Assembly (NCBI GenBank): GCA_002841605.1
Contig: PHAF01000140.1
Span: 1 to 5,071 of the forward strand
Length of the DNA stretch: 5,071 nucleotides
Reading direction: 5' to 3'
DNA from: Firmicutes bacterium HGW-Firmicutes-10
GTDB taxonomy: Bacteria; Bacillota_I; Bacilli_A; Erysipelotrichales; Erysipelotrichaceae
A program made the translations under genes and the position numbers. Each line of letters starts with the position of its first letter. The first letter of the stretch is position 1. Shown piece by piece: positions 4,527-5,071 of this stretch. Under the pieces are notes generated by a model. It saw only the letters and a list, made by a program, of their open reading frames with translations. It had not been told where the DNA came from and searched no databases.

Positions 4527-5071
4527 ATGAAAAAGATCGTCTTGTTATTTAGCATGATATTCATGCTTACATTAGCTGCATGCAGCGCACCGGTAGAAGA
4601 ACCGGGATTCGAAGCAGAAAAAATCAACGTATATACACGTGATACATCCTCAGGTACACGTGACGGATTTATGAGAGGTATTGGATTTGCGGATGCATCT
4701 GCCAATGATTCACTTTTGGTTGCTGGATTCATTACAGCTGACAACAACGCTATTATGTCGGCAATGGCTACCGACAAATCCGGTATCGGTTATGTTTCGC
4801 TATCCTCAGTCAACAACACAATTAAGGCATTGGATTTTGAAGGTGTTGCAGCTAACGAAGCTAACGTTTTGAATAACACATATAAGCTCAAACGTCCGTT
4901 TGTCATGATGAGACGTATTGATGGAGATTATATCAGTGATACCGAATATCAACTTACCCTGGCATTTATGGCTTATGTTGCATCCAATGATGGTGCAGAT
5001 GTCATCGCTAATGCCGGTGCAACGGCAACCTCAGGTACCGGAACATGGGCTTCTCAAGTAGCCAACTTCCC
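4527..5071 (+). CDS. pstS: PstS-like phosphate-binding lipoprotein, N-terminal part (3' end outside window)
   Basis: Solute-binding lipoprotein of the phosphate ABC importer (Pst system), tethered outside the membrane. The frame stays open for 181 codons to the window edge. Residues 1-18 are a lipoprotein signal peptide and LAAC (16-19) is the lipobox, with Cys19 lipidated. After a short acidic linker, VYTRDTSSGTRDGF (35-48) matches the phosphate-binding SGTR loop of PstS. DNNAIMSAMATDKSGIGYVSLSSV (72-95, read as motif GIGYVSL at 86-92) and the stretch KALDFEGVAANEANV to KRPFV (100-126) match the segments that follow that loop in PstS. In ordinary PstS proteins about 120 residues with the first phosphate-binding loops precede SGTR; here they are absent from the front, so the missing lobe may come later in the gene or be lost. 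The upstream Pho-box supports a phosphate role. It is probably the first gene of a pst operon continuing to the right. Confidence 0.8.
   Translation, partial: MKKIVLLFSMIFMLTLAACSAPVEEPGFEAEKINVYTRDTSSGTRDGFMRGIGFADASANDSLLVAGFITADNNAIMSAMATDKSGIGYVSLSSVNNTIKALDFEGVAANEANVLNNTYKLKRPFVMMRRIDGDYISDTEYQLTLAFMAYVASNDGADVIANAGATATSGTGTWASQVANF

Noticed and set aside
4439..4777. Open frame of 112 residues on the - strand across the pstS promoter
   Set aside because: It runs antisense through the Pho-box, -10, ribosome binding site and lipoprotein signal of the PstS-like gene, and has no family features.
1..5071. Mobile element, CRISPR array, toxin-antitoxin pair or tRNA
   Set aside because: No transposase or integrase, no regular repeat/spacer series, no terminal inverted repeats with target duplication, and no cloverleaf-like sequence was seen. 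The unknown/WYL pair is too large and unlike known toxin-antitoxin families.

Overview
The window looks like ordinary chromosomal DNA from a Bacillota-type (low-to-mid G+C, Gram-positive-like) bacterium. Ribosome binding sites are strong and AGGAGG-like, intrinsic terminators are compact and U-rich, and there is a lipobox lipoprotein. UGA is used as a stop (the two genes of the operon at 2901-4399) while tryptophan is encoded by UGG, so the standard bacterial code applies and this is not a Mycoplasma-type genome. The style of the PstS-like protein reminds me of Acholeplasma, Izemoplasma and Erysipelotrichia relatives, but that placement is a low-confidence inference.

Layout, left to right. 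(1) 1-828, +: C-terminal half of a PutP-type sodium/proline symporter, cut by the window edge. (2) 831-862: perfect 10-bp hairpin with U-tracts on both sides, a shared terminator for two convergent genes. (3) 861-1964, -: secreted two-domain protein with a Cna-B/SpaA-like beta domain, a run of eight prolines and an SGNH/GDSL esterase domain. (4) 1965-2185: leader and promoter region of that gene, with a 10-bp palindrome, followed by the terminator of the next gene. (5) 2186-2728, -: small HD-domain metal-dependent phosphohydrolase carrying a full six-ligand set. (6) 2729-2900: divergent promoter region with an inverted repeat inside a promoter spacer. (7) 2901-3464 and 3461-4399, +: an operon of an unrecognised 187-aa protein overlapping by ATGA with a WYL-domain transcription regulator, closed by a strong terminator at 4417-4445. 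(8) 4450-4503: a Pho-box-like direct repeat and a perfect TATAAT. (9) 4527-5071, +: start of a PstS-like phosphate-binding lipoprotein, open at the right edge.

The genes fall into independent units rather than one pathway: proline uptake, an exported esterase, an HD hydrolase diverging from an unknown/WYL regulator pair, and the first gene of a probable phosphate-starvation (pst) operon. The best leads are the PstS-like protein, which begins directly at the motif normally found in the middle of the family (possible circular permutation), its Pho-box promoter, the Cna-B/polyproline/SGNH exoprotein with an 8-base homopolymer in the linker, and the unknown gene translationally coupled to a WYL regulator. 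I see no convincing mobile element, CRISPR array, tRNA or rRNA.
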